DNA from: Chryseobacterium glaciei
GTDB taxonomy: Bacteria > Bacteroidota > Bacteroidia > Flavobacteriales > Weeksellaceae
Direction: 5' to 3'
DNA: 64,000 nt
Assembly: GCF_001648155.1 (NCBI RefSeq)
Contig: NZ_CP015199.1
Coordinates: 4,039,001-4,103,000 of the forward strand
Shown: piece after piece, positions 34,051-42,875 of the stretch
Layout of the letters: the number at the start of each line of letters is the position of its first letter
Position numbering within the stretch: the first letter of the stretch is position 1
Notes under the pieces: generated by a model
Told to the model about the DNA's origin: nothing
The model's database searches: none
The model's input: the letters and a program-made list of their open reading frames with translations, nothing else
Program-made: the position numbers and the translations under genes

Positions 34051-34773
34051 ATGCAAACGAAAAAGAATATTGTTTTCTTAATGTTCTTTCTGTCAGGATG
34101 TGCCTTTTCCCAGACTGGTATTCATACTTCCAATCCACAAGGTCAGTTTACTATTGATGCAGCTAAAGATAATCCATCAACAGGATTGCCAACTGCGACC
34201 CAGCAATTAAATGATTTTACGGTAATATCTAATGGAAACGTAGGAGTAGGAACGAATTCTCCAACATCCAAACTACATATAAATAATAGTACAAACGGAG
34301 CCCTAAGAATTGTAAACGGAACAGAAGGAAACGGAAAACTTTTAGTTTCGGATAATAATGGAGTAGGAACCTGGCAAAATTCGTCACCTCCTGTTGTAAT
34401 TAATTCGACAACTGGGGGTTCGGTTAATATAGGAACGAGTTATGCTTGGGTAGGTTCTGTTGCTACAGTAACGATTCCCGGATATTATCTTATAAGTCCT
34501 AAATTACTTACAGACAAAGCGCCTGCTGGTTGTGGGGTGTATATTGCCTATAATTTGTCAACCAGTACTACTGTTGCAGCTAATCAGCCCTATGTTCAGC
34601 AGGATGCACATTTTGCGAGCGGAACTATTTATGATTTCATTTATTCGGCGAATGTAGGTTATTTGCAGGCGGGAACTTATTACATGCTTGTGCGTAATGG
34701 CGGAGGATGTACATCAAATGTAACCCGAGTTAATGCCGGACAAAATAGCTTTTCATTAATATTATTAAAATAA
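34051..34773 (+). CDS. Secreted protein with GIxTxxPQGxFxIDA motif, copy 2
   Basis: 240 residues, paralogue of the gene 37 bp upstream; they share GQFTIDAAKDNP, QQLNDFTV, GTYYM and the NAGQNSF C-terminal end. The N-terminus MQTKKNIVFLMFFLSGCAFSQ is a signal peptide, with a Cys that could also be read as a weak lipobox (LSGC). The frame is open to 34015, but ATG 34051 begins the signal peptide. The pair is probably one transcript. The copies differ most in the middle (TKGTE repeats) and are evolving apart. Function unknown. Confidence 0.75.
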   Translation: MQTKKNIVFLMFFLSGCAFSQTGIHTSNPQGQFTIDAAKDNPSTGLPTATQQLNDFTVISNGNVGVGTNSPTSKLHINNSTNGALRIVNGTEGNGKLLVSDNNGVGTWQNSSPPVVINSTTGGSVNIGTSYAWVGSVATVTIPGYYLISPKLLTDKAPAGCGVYIAYNLSTSTTVAANQPYVQQDAHFASGTIYDFIYSANVGYLQAGTYYMLVRNGGGCTSNVTRVNAGQNSFSLILLK

Positions 34774-34836
34774 GTTATCAATGCAATTATTTATAATTAA
34801 AAGGCAATAGATTCTAACAACACAAAGAAAACAAAA

Positions 34837-34870
34837 AATTATACAAGAAATTCCCTCTTTTTGTATAATT
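34837..34870. repeat. Hairpin with 10-bp perfect stem
   Basis: AATTATACAA and TTGTATAATT pair perfectly, with a few further inner pairs, across a 14-base loop. There is no T run after it, so it is not a standard terminator. It lies 64 bp after the stop of the second secreted gene. Confidence 0.5.
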
Positions 34871-34904
34871 GAAACTCCATTAATCAAACTCATTTTTACT
34901 ATAT

Positions 34905-34932
34905 AAAAACCGTCTCTCTTAGGCGGTTTTTT
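34905..34932 (+). terminator. Terminator after the secreted paralogue pair
   Basis: AAAAACCGTCT and AGGCGGTTTTT pair around a five-base loop (one G-T), ending in a T run. The rest of the 34774-35094 gap shows nothing more. Confidence 0.75.
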
Positions 34933-35094
34933 GTAATTAATACCTTTTGCTTTATCCGATTGTAAACGACTACAAACGAATTTAAATAGTTTTATACCGA
35001 TTCTGATTTTCGATTTCTACAACCTTTGCCACAGAGATTTGAGAAAATAGTGAACGTCTCTTATCTGAATCATTAATCTTAAAAATTATATAGT

Positions 35095-35427
35095 ATGTCA
35101 CTAAGAAACAAAGTAAAATTAATAGGCTACACAGGAAAAGAAGTAGAGGTGGTAAACTTCGATAGCGGTGCTGTCAAAGGAACTGTATCTTTAGCTACAA
35201 ACGACCATTACACTAATGCAAAAGGTGAAAAAGTAGAAGAAACACAATGGCACAATTTGGTATTCTTCGGGAAAATTACTGAGATCTTTCAAAAATATGT
35301 TTCAAAAGGAAAAGAAATCGCTATTGAAGGGAAATTAACGTACAGATCTTATGATGATAAGGAAGGCGTAAAGCGATATATTACGGAAATTAGAGTAGAT
35401 GAAATCTTATTATTAGGAGCTAAATAA
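35095..35427 (+). CDS. ssb: Single-stranded DNA-binding protein, short form
   Basis: A 110-residue OB-fold SSB: NKVKLIGYTGKEVEV, SLATNDHYTNAKGEKVEETQWHNLVFFGKITEIFQKYVSKGKEIAIEGKLTYRSYDDKEGVKRYITEIRVDEILLL matches the bacterial SSB core to its end. It stops right there: the flexible linker and acidic DDDIPF-type tail that recruits repair proteins are missing. It is therefore probably an accessory SSB rather than the housekeeping one. It lies 14 bp ahead of an HRDC-domain gene, suggesting a joint role in DNA repair or uptake. Confidence 0.9.
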   Translation: MSLRNKVKLIGYTGKEVEVVNFDSGAVKGTVSLATNDHYTNAKGEKVEETQWHNLVFFGKITEIFQKYVSKGKEIAIEGKLTYRSYDDKEGVKRYITEIRVDEILLLGAK

Positions 35428-35441
35428 CGGCAAAAACACAA

Positions 35442-35903
35442 ATGATGAAAGTAAAAGTTTTTAAAATAAGATTACCCGAAGAATTTCTTTATCAGGATCA
35501 GGAAATGCTTGACCGGTTTCTGGAATCTCACGAAATTATTAAAGTAGAAACCGCATTTGTACACGATGAAAATTATTGGTCTGTTGTTCTGTATTTTGAA
35601 GAATTAAGGATAAAAGAACCTTCAAATACTGTAAAAGAAACTAAAACAGCCAAATATTCTCTCGAAGATGATACCCTCAATTATGATGAAGAAAAGATTT
35701 TAAATGCTTTAAAATTATGGCGTTCGGAAAAAGCAAAAGAACAAAATCTTCCTTCTTATTTTATCGCCACCAATAAAGAATTGATGTCTGTAGCAAAATA
35801 TAAACCCGTCAAAAAAGAAGAATTGCTAGAGATCAAAGGTTTTGGAAAGCATAAAATTGAAAATTATGGTGAAGAAATATTAGAAATCCTTGAAAATATC
35901 TAA
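35442..35903 (+). CDS. HRDC-domain protein
   Basis: 153 residues. The C-terminal half (about 85-150: EEKILNALKLWRSEKAKEQNLPSYFIATNKELMSVAKYKPVKKEELLEIKGFGKHKIENYGEEILEIL) is a well-formed HRDC domain, a DNA-binding helical bundle found at the end of RecQ and RNase D. The N-terminal half (MMKVKVFKIRLPEEFLYQDQEMLDRFLESHEIIKVETAFVHDENYWSVVLYFEE) is an unassigned alpha/beta domain. Start at 35442 or the next ATG at 35445. It is 14 bp after ssb, probably co-transcribed, and followed by a terminator. Confidence 0.85.
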   Translation: MMKVKVFKIRLPEEFLYQDQEMLDRFLESHEIIKVETAFVHDENYWSVVLYFEELRIKEPSNTVKETKTAKYSLEDDTLNYDEEKILNALKLWRSEKAKEQNLPSYFIATNKELMSVAKYKPVKKEELLEIKGFGKHKIENYGEEILEILENI

Positions 35904-35949
35904 TTTTTTAATAGATCACTAGAGCAGAAATGATGAAAATAAAAATGAG

Positions 35950-35980
35950 AAGTCGGAGGATCCATTCTTCGACTTTTTTT
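35950..35980 (+). terminator. Terminator after the ssb-HRDC pair
   Basis: AAGTCGGAG and CTTCGACTT form a 9-bp stem (one G-T) around eight bases, followed by seven T. Confidence 0.8.
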
Positions 35981-36057
35981 ATTGAGTTTAAAAAGTCCTT
36001 TCAATTCCTTATTTTTGCAATTATATCTATTATTAATCATCATTTATCAATTATAAA

Positions 36058-37407
36058 ATGAAGCCAAGTTTAGCAAAAGGGACGAGAGATTTTACAGCAG
36101 AAGAAGTTTCAAGAAGAAAATATATCATTAATATTTTACAGAAAAACTTCGAATTATTTGGATTCCAGCCATTGGAAACCCCAAGCTTTGAAAACCTTTC
36201 AACATTGACAGGAAAATACGGAGAAGAAGGAGATCGTTTGATTTTTAAAATTTTAAATTCAGGAGATTATACCTCTAAAGTAAATCAGGAAGATTGGGAA
36301 AATAAAAGTCATCAAAAACTAACGTCTCAAATTTCAGATAAAGCTCTTCGTTACGACCTTACTGTACCTTTTGCAAGATTCGTAGCTATGAATCACGGGA
36401 AATTAACTTTCCCTTACAAACGTTATCAGATCCAACCGGTTTGGAGAGCAGATCGCCCTCAAAAAGGAAGATTTAGAGAGTTTTATCAGTGCGATGCAGA
36501 CGTTGTAGGAAGCGAAAGTCTTTTTCAGGAAGTAGATTTGGTTCAGTTATATTTAAAATCATTTGCTGATTTAAAAGTTCCAGTGACGATCCATTTAAAC
36601 AACAGAAAAATTCTTTCCGGATTGGCTGAATATGCAGGAATTACAGATAAATTAATTGATTTCACTGTTGCTCTTGACAAGCTTGATAAAATTGGAAAAG
36701 AAGGCGTTGTTAAAGAATTATTGGAAAGAGAAATTTCTCAGGAATCGATTGATAAATTAGATTTTCTATTCACTCAATCTGATGATGCATTGGAAAATCT
36801 TCTTCAATTAAAAGAAAAATTTGTTGGAAATGAAGTAGGAACAAAAGGTGTTGAAGAATTGGAATTTGTTTTAACTAAATCCATAAGTCTTGGCGTTGAT
36901 ATTCAAAATCTTGTTTTTGATATTACATTAGCGAGAGGATTAGATTATTATACAGGAGCTATTTTCGAGGTTAAAGCTGACGAAGTTCAAATGGGTTCCA
37001 TCGGCGGCGGTGGAAGATATGACAATCTTACTGAAGTTTTCGGAGTGAAAAATATTCCGGGAATTGGAATTTCTTTTGGTCTTGACAGAATTTATCTTGT
37101 CGTAGAAGAACTAGGACTTTTCCCTGAAGAAGCTACCTCTAAAGTTGAATATCTGTTTGCCAATTTCGGAGGTGAAGAAACTTTGGAAGCTTTAAAACTG
37201 ATCATGCAGTTAAGAGAAAAAGGAATTTCAGCAGAATTATATCCCGAAAATGCAAAAATCGGAAAACAATTCACATATGCAGAAAAAAAAGGAATTAAAA
37301 ACCTTGTTTTCTTAGGTGAAGAAGAACTTAAAAACGGAAACGTTACTTTTAAGAATCTTGAAGCCGGAGAGCAAAAAACGGTTTCTCTTGAAGAGTTTTT
37401 AGGATAA
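36058..37407 (+). CDS. hisS: Histidine-tRNA ligase
   Basis: Class II synthetase that charges tRNA-His. Visible: N-terminal [15 protein letters not shown], motif 2 region [30 protein letters not shown], the histidine-binding loop [14 protein letters not shown], motif 3 [14 protein letters not shown], and the C-terminal anticodon domain (about 365-449). The length, 449 residues, is standard. It ends at a strong terminator shared with the convergent reductase gene. Confidence 0.97.
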   Translation: MKPSLAKGTRDFTAEEVSRRKYIINILQKNFELFGFQPLETPSFENLSTLTGKYGEEGDRLIFKILNSGDYTSKVNQEDWENKSHQKLTSQISDKALRYDLTVPFARFVAMNHGKLTFPYKRYQIQPVWRADRPQKGRFREFYQCDADVVGSESLFQEVDLVQLYLKSFADLKVPVTIHLNNRKILSGLAEYAGITDKLIDFTVALDKLDKIGKEGVVKELLEREISQESIDKLDFLFTQSDDALENLLQLKEKFVGNEVGTKGVEELEFVLTKSISLGVDIQNLVFDITLARGLDYYTGAIFEVKADEVQMGSIGGGGRYDNLTEVFGVKNIPGIGISFGLDRIYLVVEELGLFPEEATSKVEYLFANFGGEETLEALKLIMQLREKGISAELYPENAKIGKQFTYAEKKGIKNLVFLGEEELKNGNVTFKNLEAGEQKTVSLEEFLG

Positions 37408-37423
37408 ATAATAATGTCATAAA

Positions 37424-37455
37424 AATGAGCCTTCTTAATATTGGGAAGGCTCATT
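37424..37455. terminator. Bidirectional terminator between hisS and panE-like gene
   Basis: AATGAGCCTTC and GAAGGCTCATT form a perfect 11-bp stem; A and T tracts on the two sides suit both convergent genes. Confidence 0.85.
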
Positions 37456-37481
37456 ATTTTTATCAGTTTTAAATTAAAAGC

Positions 37482-38423
37482 TTATTTTACTTTAGCTTTT
37501 AATTCGTCATAGAGCTTTTGAGTAGAAGGAACTTGAATTCCTAGTTCGGCTCCGTATCTTATAATAGCGCCTGCAAATAATTCTAGTTCGCTGTTGTCTT
37601 TTTTAGAATTGATATCCAATTGCAAAGAAGTTGGAGTTTCTGGCGGAAATGTAGAGGCTTTTTCAAAGGTCTTATCAATTATGTTTTCTCCGAGATGAAT
37701 TTCTTTTTGGGCAGCAATTAACTGTATTTCTTTCATAATTTCAGCAGCCTCAGCTCTTTGGGAAGAATCGGCGCATACGGTTCCGATCGAAGAATTGTAT
37801 TTAGCCGTTACCAAACCAAAACTTGCCACAAAAATAAATTTTGTCCAAATATCAATCAACGAATTATCTTTAAAATCAAAATCTATTTGACTGTCTTTTA
37901 TGATGTTGACCACCCAATCGATAGAAGCAGAAAGATGTTGTGGATCTCTTCCTATGATTAGCTTTCCTGCTTTTCCTTTATGCTCCACAATTCCTTTTTC
38001 TTTAATATGAGAGGCAACATATAGACAAGACGGTAAAATTACATTCTCAGGGATTATTTTTCTTATTCTGTCATAAATATCAACGCCATTCATCATTGGT
38101 AACAAAATTGTTTCCTTGGTAATCACTTCCTTTAGTTGATTGCAAACTCTTTCCAAATCATATTCTTTCACACAAATCAATACCAGATCTGGATGTACAA
38201 TTTCGCTGATGTTTTTGTAAATCGAGTTTGGGTGTGTTTGTTTATTGGGGTGTTCAGGAGAAATCAACGTTAATCCATCTTCTTTTACTTTTTTATAAGT
38301 TTCACCTCTTGCGATAAATGATATCGTATGTTCTTGTGAAGATTCATTGGTCTGATTAATTTTAAAACCAAAATAACCACCGACACCTCCTAGGCCTATT
38401 ACAATAATATGCTTTTTATTCAT
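37482..38423 (-). CDS. 2-dehydropantoate 2-reductase family protein (PanE/ApbA)
   Basis: 313 residues; NADPH-dependent reductase, by family making pantoate for coenzyme A. The nucleotide-binding loop is HIIVIGLGGVGGYFGFKI; CVKEYDLERVCNQLKEVI gives the conserved Lys region, and MMNGVDIYDRIRKIIPENVILPSCLYVASHIKEKGIVEH and the C-terminal SSMLQDI-like region (TSLQLDINSKKDNSELELFAGAIIRYGAELGIQVPSTQKLYDELK) are typical. Paralogues of this family act on other 2-keto acids, so no gene symbol is given. It stands alone and uses the hairpin shared with hisS. Confidence 0.88.
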   Translation of the reverse strand: MNKKHIIVIGLGGVGGYFGFKINQTNESSQEHTISFIARGETYKKVKEDGLTLISPEHPNKQTHPNSIYKNISEIVHPDLVLICVKEYDLERVCNQLKEVITKETILLPMMNGVDIYDRIRKIIPENVILPSCLYVASHIKEKGIVEHKGKAGKLIIGRDPQHLSASIDWVVNIIKDSQIDFDFKDNSLIDIWTKFIFVASFGLVTAKYNSSIGTVCADSSQRAEAAEIMKEIQLIAAQKEIHLGENIIDKTFEKASTFPPETPTSLQLDINSKKDNSELELFAGAIIRYGAELGIQVPSTQKLYDELKAKVK

Positions 38424-38540
38424 AAATTTATTTTATTAATTCTAAAATTTAAGTTTCTAAATGTTTGTAAATTCCCTATCCAAAGGATTTACGAAGATTA
38501 AAGGTCGGGATTTATTTTAATATTCAAGAGATTTATGATC

Positions 38541-38548
38541 TATATTTG
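38541..38548 (+). promoter_or_regulatory. Putative promoter -7 box of the GNAT gene
   Basis: TATATTTG fits TAnnTTTG and lies 26 bp before the ATG at 38575. Confidence 0.5.
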
Positions 38549-38574
38549 TTTTGAAAATAAAACATAATTGATAC

Positions 38575-39231
38575 ATGGAAAAGGACATTTCTAATGATAT
38601 AGTGGGAAAATGGTTGAAAGCTTGGTGTTTATCAAGAGAATTACCTTCACCATCTAAATATAAATCCGGTTTTAAAGTAAATGTTAATGATGAAAAACAG
38701 AAAACCCGTTATGTTTTTGCAGAACTTAATGACGATTTTTTTCAATTAGCAAATTCAATTGAAGAGCCTTGGATTTTTCTGAAAGTCTGTACTGCTTTTG
38801 ATGATTTTAAAGATAAAATCCCTGAAAAATGGAAAGTTCAGCCGCAGGGTTATATGATGTTTTGTTTTCATCGAATGAATATTCCGGATATTGATCTTCA
38901 TGAAAACTACAAAATAGAATTTGATAGTTATAACTCAACTTTTGTCGTTAAAATTGTTACTAAAAATAATGAACTGGCTTCAATAGGCAGGGTTGTTATT
39001 GTTGATGATTTGGCTGTTTATGATAGGATTTCAACCGAAATTAATCATAAAAGAAAAGGTCTCGCCACTTTTATAATGAAAGAGCTTGAAAAAATAGCTT
39101 TATCGAAAGGTGTTTCCAATAACTTTTTGGTTGCAACGGAACAAGGGAAATCTTTATATGAATCATTAGGTTGGGAGCTTTACAGTCTCTATACTTCGGT
39201 TGTTATACCAACTGAAAAATCAAAATTTTAA
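38575..39231 (+). CDS. GNAT-family N-acetyltransferase
   Basis: 218 residues. The acetyl-CoA-binding GNAT core lies in the C-terminal half: IGRVVIVDDLAVYDRISTEINHKRKGLATFIMKELEKIALSKGVSNNFLVATEQGKSLYESLGWELYSLYTSVVI, with the (R/Q)xxGxG/A loop as HKRKGLA. The N-terminal 120 residues are not a clear GNAT repeat and may determine the substrate. The acceptor is unknown. It stands alone between panE-like and the PH/SHOCT genes. Confidence 0.85.
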   Translation: MEKDISNDIVGKWLKAWCLSRELPSPSKYKSGFKVNVNDEKQKTRYVFAELNDDFFQLANSIEEPWIFLKVCTAFDDFKDKIPEKWKVQPQGYMMFCFHRMNIPDIDLHENYKIEFDSYNSTFVVKIVTKNNELASIGRVVIVDDLAVYDRISTEINHKRKGLATFIMKELEKIALSKGVSNNFLVATEQGKSLYESLGWELYSLYTSVVIPTEKSKF

Positions 39232-39300
39232 GTTGAATTCAATTATATTTGAGGAAAATAGTAATTTAGGTTCATAAAATTATTTTAAAACTAAAAATAC

Positions 39301-39840
39301 ATGAGCGAAAAATCAAGACTTGACGAAATAAAAGAAGAACTAGAAAAGCTAGACATCAATCCTACGATTTTTGCCAGAAAAGAAATCCGTGAGTTACCGG
39401 AGATTCTTTCGAAAGACGAAAAAATAGTTTATCTCATTGAAGGTCGAAACAAAACAACCAAACACCACATTATTTTGGTGGCTACCGATAGAAGGTTGAT
39501 TTTTGTTGATAAAGAATTCATGTACGGATTAAAAGTTGAAGATTTTTCTTACGATAAAGTAAGTTCAATTCAATATGAAAAAGAGTTTATGCTGGCCTCA
39601 ATAGACATTCATATTTCAGAAAATGTTCTTGAGATCGATGGAGTAGGAAAGTATTATGCAGAACTGTTTTGCGAAAAAGTAAGAAATTTTATGGCTCGTC
39701 CGAAAGAAACTTTTCAACCAAAAAGTGAACCTACAGTTTTAGATCAATTGGAACAATTAGGAAGATTGAAAGAAAGCGGAGTTTTAACGGAAGAAGAATT
39801 TGCAGAGCAGAAGCAGAAACTTCTTGAAAAACTTAAATAA
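39301..39840 (+). CDS. Bacterial PH domain plus SHOCT protein, small form
   Basis: 179 residues: a bacterial PH-like domain in the middle (about 40-130: GRNKTTKHHIILVATDRRLIFVDKEFMYGLKVEDFSYDKVSSIQYEKEF) and a C-terminal SHOCT motif (DQLEQLGRLKESGVLTEEEFAEQKQKLLEKL). No signal peptide. SHOCT is thought to mediate oligomer formation. It is closely related to the gene 105 bp downstream (39946), from which it lacks the N-terminal zinc motif. The two are probably an old tandem duplication. Role unknown. Confidence 0.8.
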   Translation: MSEKSRLDEIKEELEKLDINPTIFARKEIRELPEILSKDEKIVYLIEGRNKTTKHHIILVATDRRLIFVDKEFMYGLKVEDFSYDKVSSIQYEKEFMLASIDIHISENVLEIDGVGKYYAELFCEKVRNFMARPKETFQPKSEPTVLDQLEQLGRLKESGVLTEEEFAEQKQKLLEKLK

Positions 39841-39945
39841 GTCTTTCATTCAGGTAAAAATTAAACACAAATTCGTAATTTGGATTATTCTTATGGAATT
39901 TATTTTCTGTTTGATATAATTTAAAACTATTAAACCAAAAATCAG

Positions 39946-40920
39946 ATGGATATCATTTGCGCATTGTGCGGAACACCCTTAACGTCTATGGATACGCTTT
40001 TGGGCGAAAATAAACTGTCGGACGGCAGTATTTTATGCAATAAATGCTTCAATAAAGCGACAAATATTAATAAAGACCTTGTAAATTCAATCGGAAGTTT
40101 TAATCTTGCGGAAGTAAGAGGAATTATCCTTGGCGGAAAAGTTGATGATTTTGAAGAAAATATCGCTACACCAATTATTGAAACTCCAAAAATGGAAACA
40201 CCGGTCAATACTTTTTTTGATCCGAACAGTTTTCAGGATTACGATCAGCCGACAAGACTTGATGAGATTAAAGATCAAATCGTTGCGCTTAATGCTAAAC
40301 TCAGCATTTTTGTAGAAAGTGAAGTGAAAGAATTGGTGAATATTTTGGATAATGGCGAAAAAATTATCGCCATTGCAGAAGGAAAATACTTGGGTAACAA
40401 CCGTGAAGGAATTGTTTTCTCTACACAAAAAAGAATCGTGTTTATCGATAAAAAATTCTTTGGAGGTGTTGTTGAGAATGAATTTATGCATGATAAAATA
40501 TCTTCTGTAGAATATGATTCAGGTATTCTGACTTCTTCGATGAAGATATATACACAAGGTTCAACTGCAGAATTTAAATTATATAATAAAAGTGCAGCCA
40601 AAGCTTTTTACGATGGAATAAAAGATTACATCGGTCGTTCAGGAGCTGTTCAACAGCAATCGTTTAAACAAGAAAGTTTTCATATTTCTATAAATGATCA
40701 TTCATTTAGCTCTAATAATCAATCTTCACCGTTTGATATATTTAAACAAGTTATTTCAAAGACTGAACAAACCCCCGAAAAAGCACCGGAAAATGTAAAA
40801 AAAGAACCTGCAGAAGCTATTTTTGAACAATTGGAAAAGTTGGGGAAATTGAGAGAAATGGGAGTATTAACAGAAGCTGAATTTGCAGAACAGAAAAAGA
40901 AATTATTAGAAAGGTTATGA
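39946..40920 (+). CDS. Zinc-ribbon, PH and SHOCT domain protein
   Basis: 324 residues with three modules: an N-terminal DUF4428-like Cys4 site (CALCGTPLTSMDTLLGENKLSDGSILCNKC, residues about 4-34), a bacterial PH domain (about 115-235: GKYLGNNREGIVFSTQKRIVFIDKKFFGGVVENEFMHDKISSVEYD) and a C-terminal SHOCT (EQLEKLGKLREMGVLTEAEFAEQKKKLLERL). A Ser/Asn/Gln-rich linker joins PH and SHOCT. The stop overlaps the ATG of the next, membrane gene by 4 bp, so the products probably work together at the membrane. Confidence 0.8.
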   Translation: MDIICALCGTPLTSMDTLLGENKLSDGSILCNKCFNKATNINKDLVNSIGSFNLAEVRGIILGGKVDDFEENIATPIIETPKMETPVNTFFDPNSFQDYDQPTRLDEIKDQIVALNAKLSIFVESEVKELVNILDNGEKIIAIAEGKYLGNNREGIVFSTQKRIVFIDKKFFGGVVENEFMHDKISSVEYDSGILTSSMKIYTQGSTAEFKLYNKSAAKAFYDGIKDYIGRSGAVQQQSFKQESFHISINDHSFSSNNQSSPFDIFKQVISKTEQTPEKAPENVKKEPAEAIFEQLEKLGKLREMGVLTEAEFAEQKKKLLERL

Positions 40921-41651
40921 TAAAGGCATTCATTATTAGATTAATCAACGGAAAATGGTATTCGGCACCATTGATTTTTACCATTTTCACGGTATTTTGC
41001 TGGCTTTGCCTTATTATTTTACCAACGAGAGCGTTAATATGGGGTTTGTTTTTTTGTTTACCATTTATTGGTTACTTTTTCTGCTTTATTTTGGGTATTG
41101 CAAAAATGTTTATGAAAGAGTTTAAAGAGGGAATTAAACAATGTTTCTTTACTCTTATTGTTACATTTGTAGCCATGCTTTTCTTTACCGTTTTTCTTCC
41201 TACAAGTCCATACAAGGAATATAAAGGTGATGCAAAAAATCCAAATAATGTAAAAACCGAAATGCCTTTAAAGTTATCTCTTAATGAAGAAAAATCTTTG
41301 TTTAAAGTTGATAAACAGGATATCCTTTTGTATGATTATTCAATGCCGGGCAATTATAAATATCAGGTTTTTCTTAATAAAACAGAGAAAGGGAAAGTCT
41401 ATTTAAAAATGTTTGACCTTGTCACAAACAGAATCCTTTCAGAAAAAGAGATTAAAAAAGACTCTCAAATAGAAGTTTATAATCCAACAGATGAATTAAA
41501 AGAGTTTGGATTGAGTAATCCAATTACTGTTGAAGAAGGTGAGTGGGGAGATTATTATGGAAGTAGAGTTGAGGTTTGGTTTCAGCCGGATGACAACACT
41601 CAGCCTGAAAGAAAATTAATCACGAAGAATTATATTATTCAAGGTCAATAA
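40917..41651 (+). CDS. Membrane protein coupled to the PH/SHOCT gene
   Basis: Not recognised. 244 residues: three N-terminal membrane helices (YSAPLIFTIFTVFCWLCLII, WGLFFCLPFIGYFFCFILGI, CFFTLIVTFVAMLFFTVFL), then a soluble domain of about 150 residues (EEKSLFKVDKQDILLYDYSMPGNYKYQVFLNKTEKGKVYLKMFDLVTNRI...) that is beta-rich and should face the periplasm. It begins inside the stop codon of the PH/SHOCT gene (ATGA overlap), which argues for joint translation. Confidence 0.7.
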   Translation: MIKAFIIRLINGKWYSAPLIFTIFTVFCWLCLIILPTRALIWGLFFCLPFIGYFFCFILGIAKMFMKEFKEGIKQCFFTLIVTFVAMLFFTVFLPTSPYKEYKGDAKNPNNVKTEMPLKLSLNEEKSLFKVDKQDILLYDYSMPGNYKYQVFLNKTEKGKVYLKMFDLVTNRILSEKEIKKDSQIEVYNPTDELKEFGLSNPITVEEGEWGDYYGSRVEVWFQPDDNTQPERKLITKNYIIQGQ

Positions 41652-41685
41652 TTGAGTTTAAATTCTTTAGCCTAAAATTAAAATC

Positions 41686-42483
41686 ATGGAAAATTATCTC
41701 GAAATCAATAAAAAATCATGGAATGCCAAAGTAGAACCCCACTTGAAGTCGGATTTCTATTTTGTTGATGAATTTTTAAAAGGAAGAAATTCTCTTAATT
41801 CTATTGAGGTTGATCTTCTAGGAGATGTAAAAGGGAAAAGTATCTTGCATTTGCAGTGTCATTTCGGGCAAGATTCCATTTCCTTATCGAGATTGGGCGC
41901 AAAAGTTATTGGAGTAGATTTGTCTGATAAAGCAGTAGAAGCTGCCAACGATCTTGCCAAACAGTGTGGAACAGACACAGAATTTATTTGTTCAGATATT
42001 TATGATCTTCCAAATGTTTTAAATGAAAAATTTGATATCGTTTTTACAAGTTACGGAACTATTGGCTGGCTTCCTGATTTGGATAATTGGGCGAATGTTA
42101 TTAACCATTTCCTAAAACCTGGAGGGAAATTTGTAATGGCAGAATTTCACCCTGTAATTTGGATGTTTGATGATGACTTCAACGGAATTAATTATAATTA
42201 CTTTAATGAAAAACCAATTGTAGAAACCTATGAGGGAACTTACGCAGATTTTTCGGCAGATATTGTTCAGGATTATGTGATGTGGAATCATTCGCTGTCC
42301 GAAGTTTTTCAGAATTTAATTAAAAATGGTTTAGCGATTGAAAATTTTCAGGAATTCGATTGGTCACCATATCCTTGTTTTAAACATATTGACGAATTCG
42401 AAAAAAGAAAATGGAGAATCGAAAAATTCGGAAATAAAATACCAATGGTATATGCCTTGAGCGCACAAAAAAAGTCATCGTAA
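41686..42483 (+). CDS. Class I SAM-dependent methyltransferase
   Basis: 265 residues. Motif I is GKSILHLQCHFGQDSISLSRLGAKVIGVDLSDKAVEAANDLAKQ; note LQCHFG in place of the usual DxGxG. Post-motif I acid VDLS, motif II FDIVFTSYGTIGWLPDLDNWANVINHFLKPGGKFVMAEFHPVIWM. The C-terminal half (WNHSLSEVFQNLIKNGLAIENFQEFDWSPYPCFKH) is as in small-molecule methyltransferases. The substrate is unknown. The stop codon lies inside the following terminator palindrome. Confidence 0.87.
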   Translation: MENYLEINKKSWNAKVEPHLKSDFYFVDEFLKGRNSLNSIEVDLLGDVKGKSILHLQCHFGQDSISLSRLGAKVIGVDLSDKAVEAANDLAKQCGTDTEFICSDIYDLPNVLNEKFDIVFTSYGTIGWLPDLDNWANVINHFLKPGGKFVMAEFHPVIWMFDDDFNGINYNYFNEKPIVETYEGTYADFSADIVQDYVMWNHSLSEVFQNLIKNGLAIENFQEFDWSPYPCFKHIDEFEKRKWRIEKFGNKIPMVYALSAQKKSS

Positions 42484-42506
42484 AAATATTTTACGATAAC
42501 TTTTTT
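42468..42506. terminator. Bidirectional terminator, long palindrome
   Basis: AAAAAAGT-ATCGTAAAA and TTTTACGAT-ACTTTTTT pair almost perfectly around ATA (one mismatch). It includes the stop codon of the methyltransferase and lies before the convergent small gene. Confidence 0.85.
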
Positions 42507-42533
42507 GTATATGAATGTTAAAAAAAACTAGTC

Positions 42534-42770
42534 TTAATTTAAAGAATCTTCAGCTTTTGTTTTTGCTTCGTCTAATTTTGCCTGAGCCTGAGAAGCTACG
42601 TCATTGGCTTTGGTTTTAAGATCATTTCCCCATTTATTAAGGTTGTCTTTTGCACTGTTGATCTTATCTTTTACTGCTTGTTGCTCCTCTGGAGTAGATT
42701 TTTTATATTTCCAATAAGCTAAAGCACCTAATCCTAATAAAGCAAGTATTCCATTTGTTTTGTTTCCCAT
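42534..42770 (-). CDS. Small membrane-anchored coiled-coil protein
   Basis: 78 residues: one short membrane segment (GILALLGLGALAYWKY), then a Lys/Glu/Asn/Ala-rich helix (EQQAVKDKINSAKDNLNKWGNDLKTKANDVASQAQAKLDEAKTKAEDSLN) like YtxH or LEA-type stress proteins. It probably sits at the inner membrane with its helix in the cytoplasm or periplasm. Role, perhaps stress-related, is inferred from composition only. Confidence 0.7.
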   Translation of the reverse strand: MGNKTNGILALLGLGALAYWKYKKSTPEEQQAVKDKINSAKDNLNKWGNDLKTKANDVASQAQAKLDEAKTKAEDSLN

Positions 42771-42875
42771 GATTTTTATTTTTTTAATGTTATTATTAAT
42801 ACTAAAATTTGTTATTAATAAGTATGTAAAATACGTGCCAAAAAAATGAATTCAATTATAAATTTATGTTAAAAT

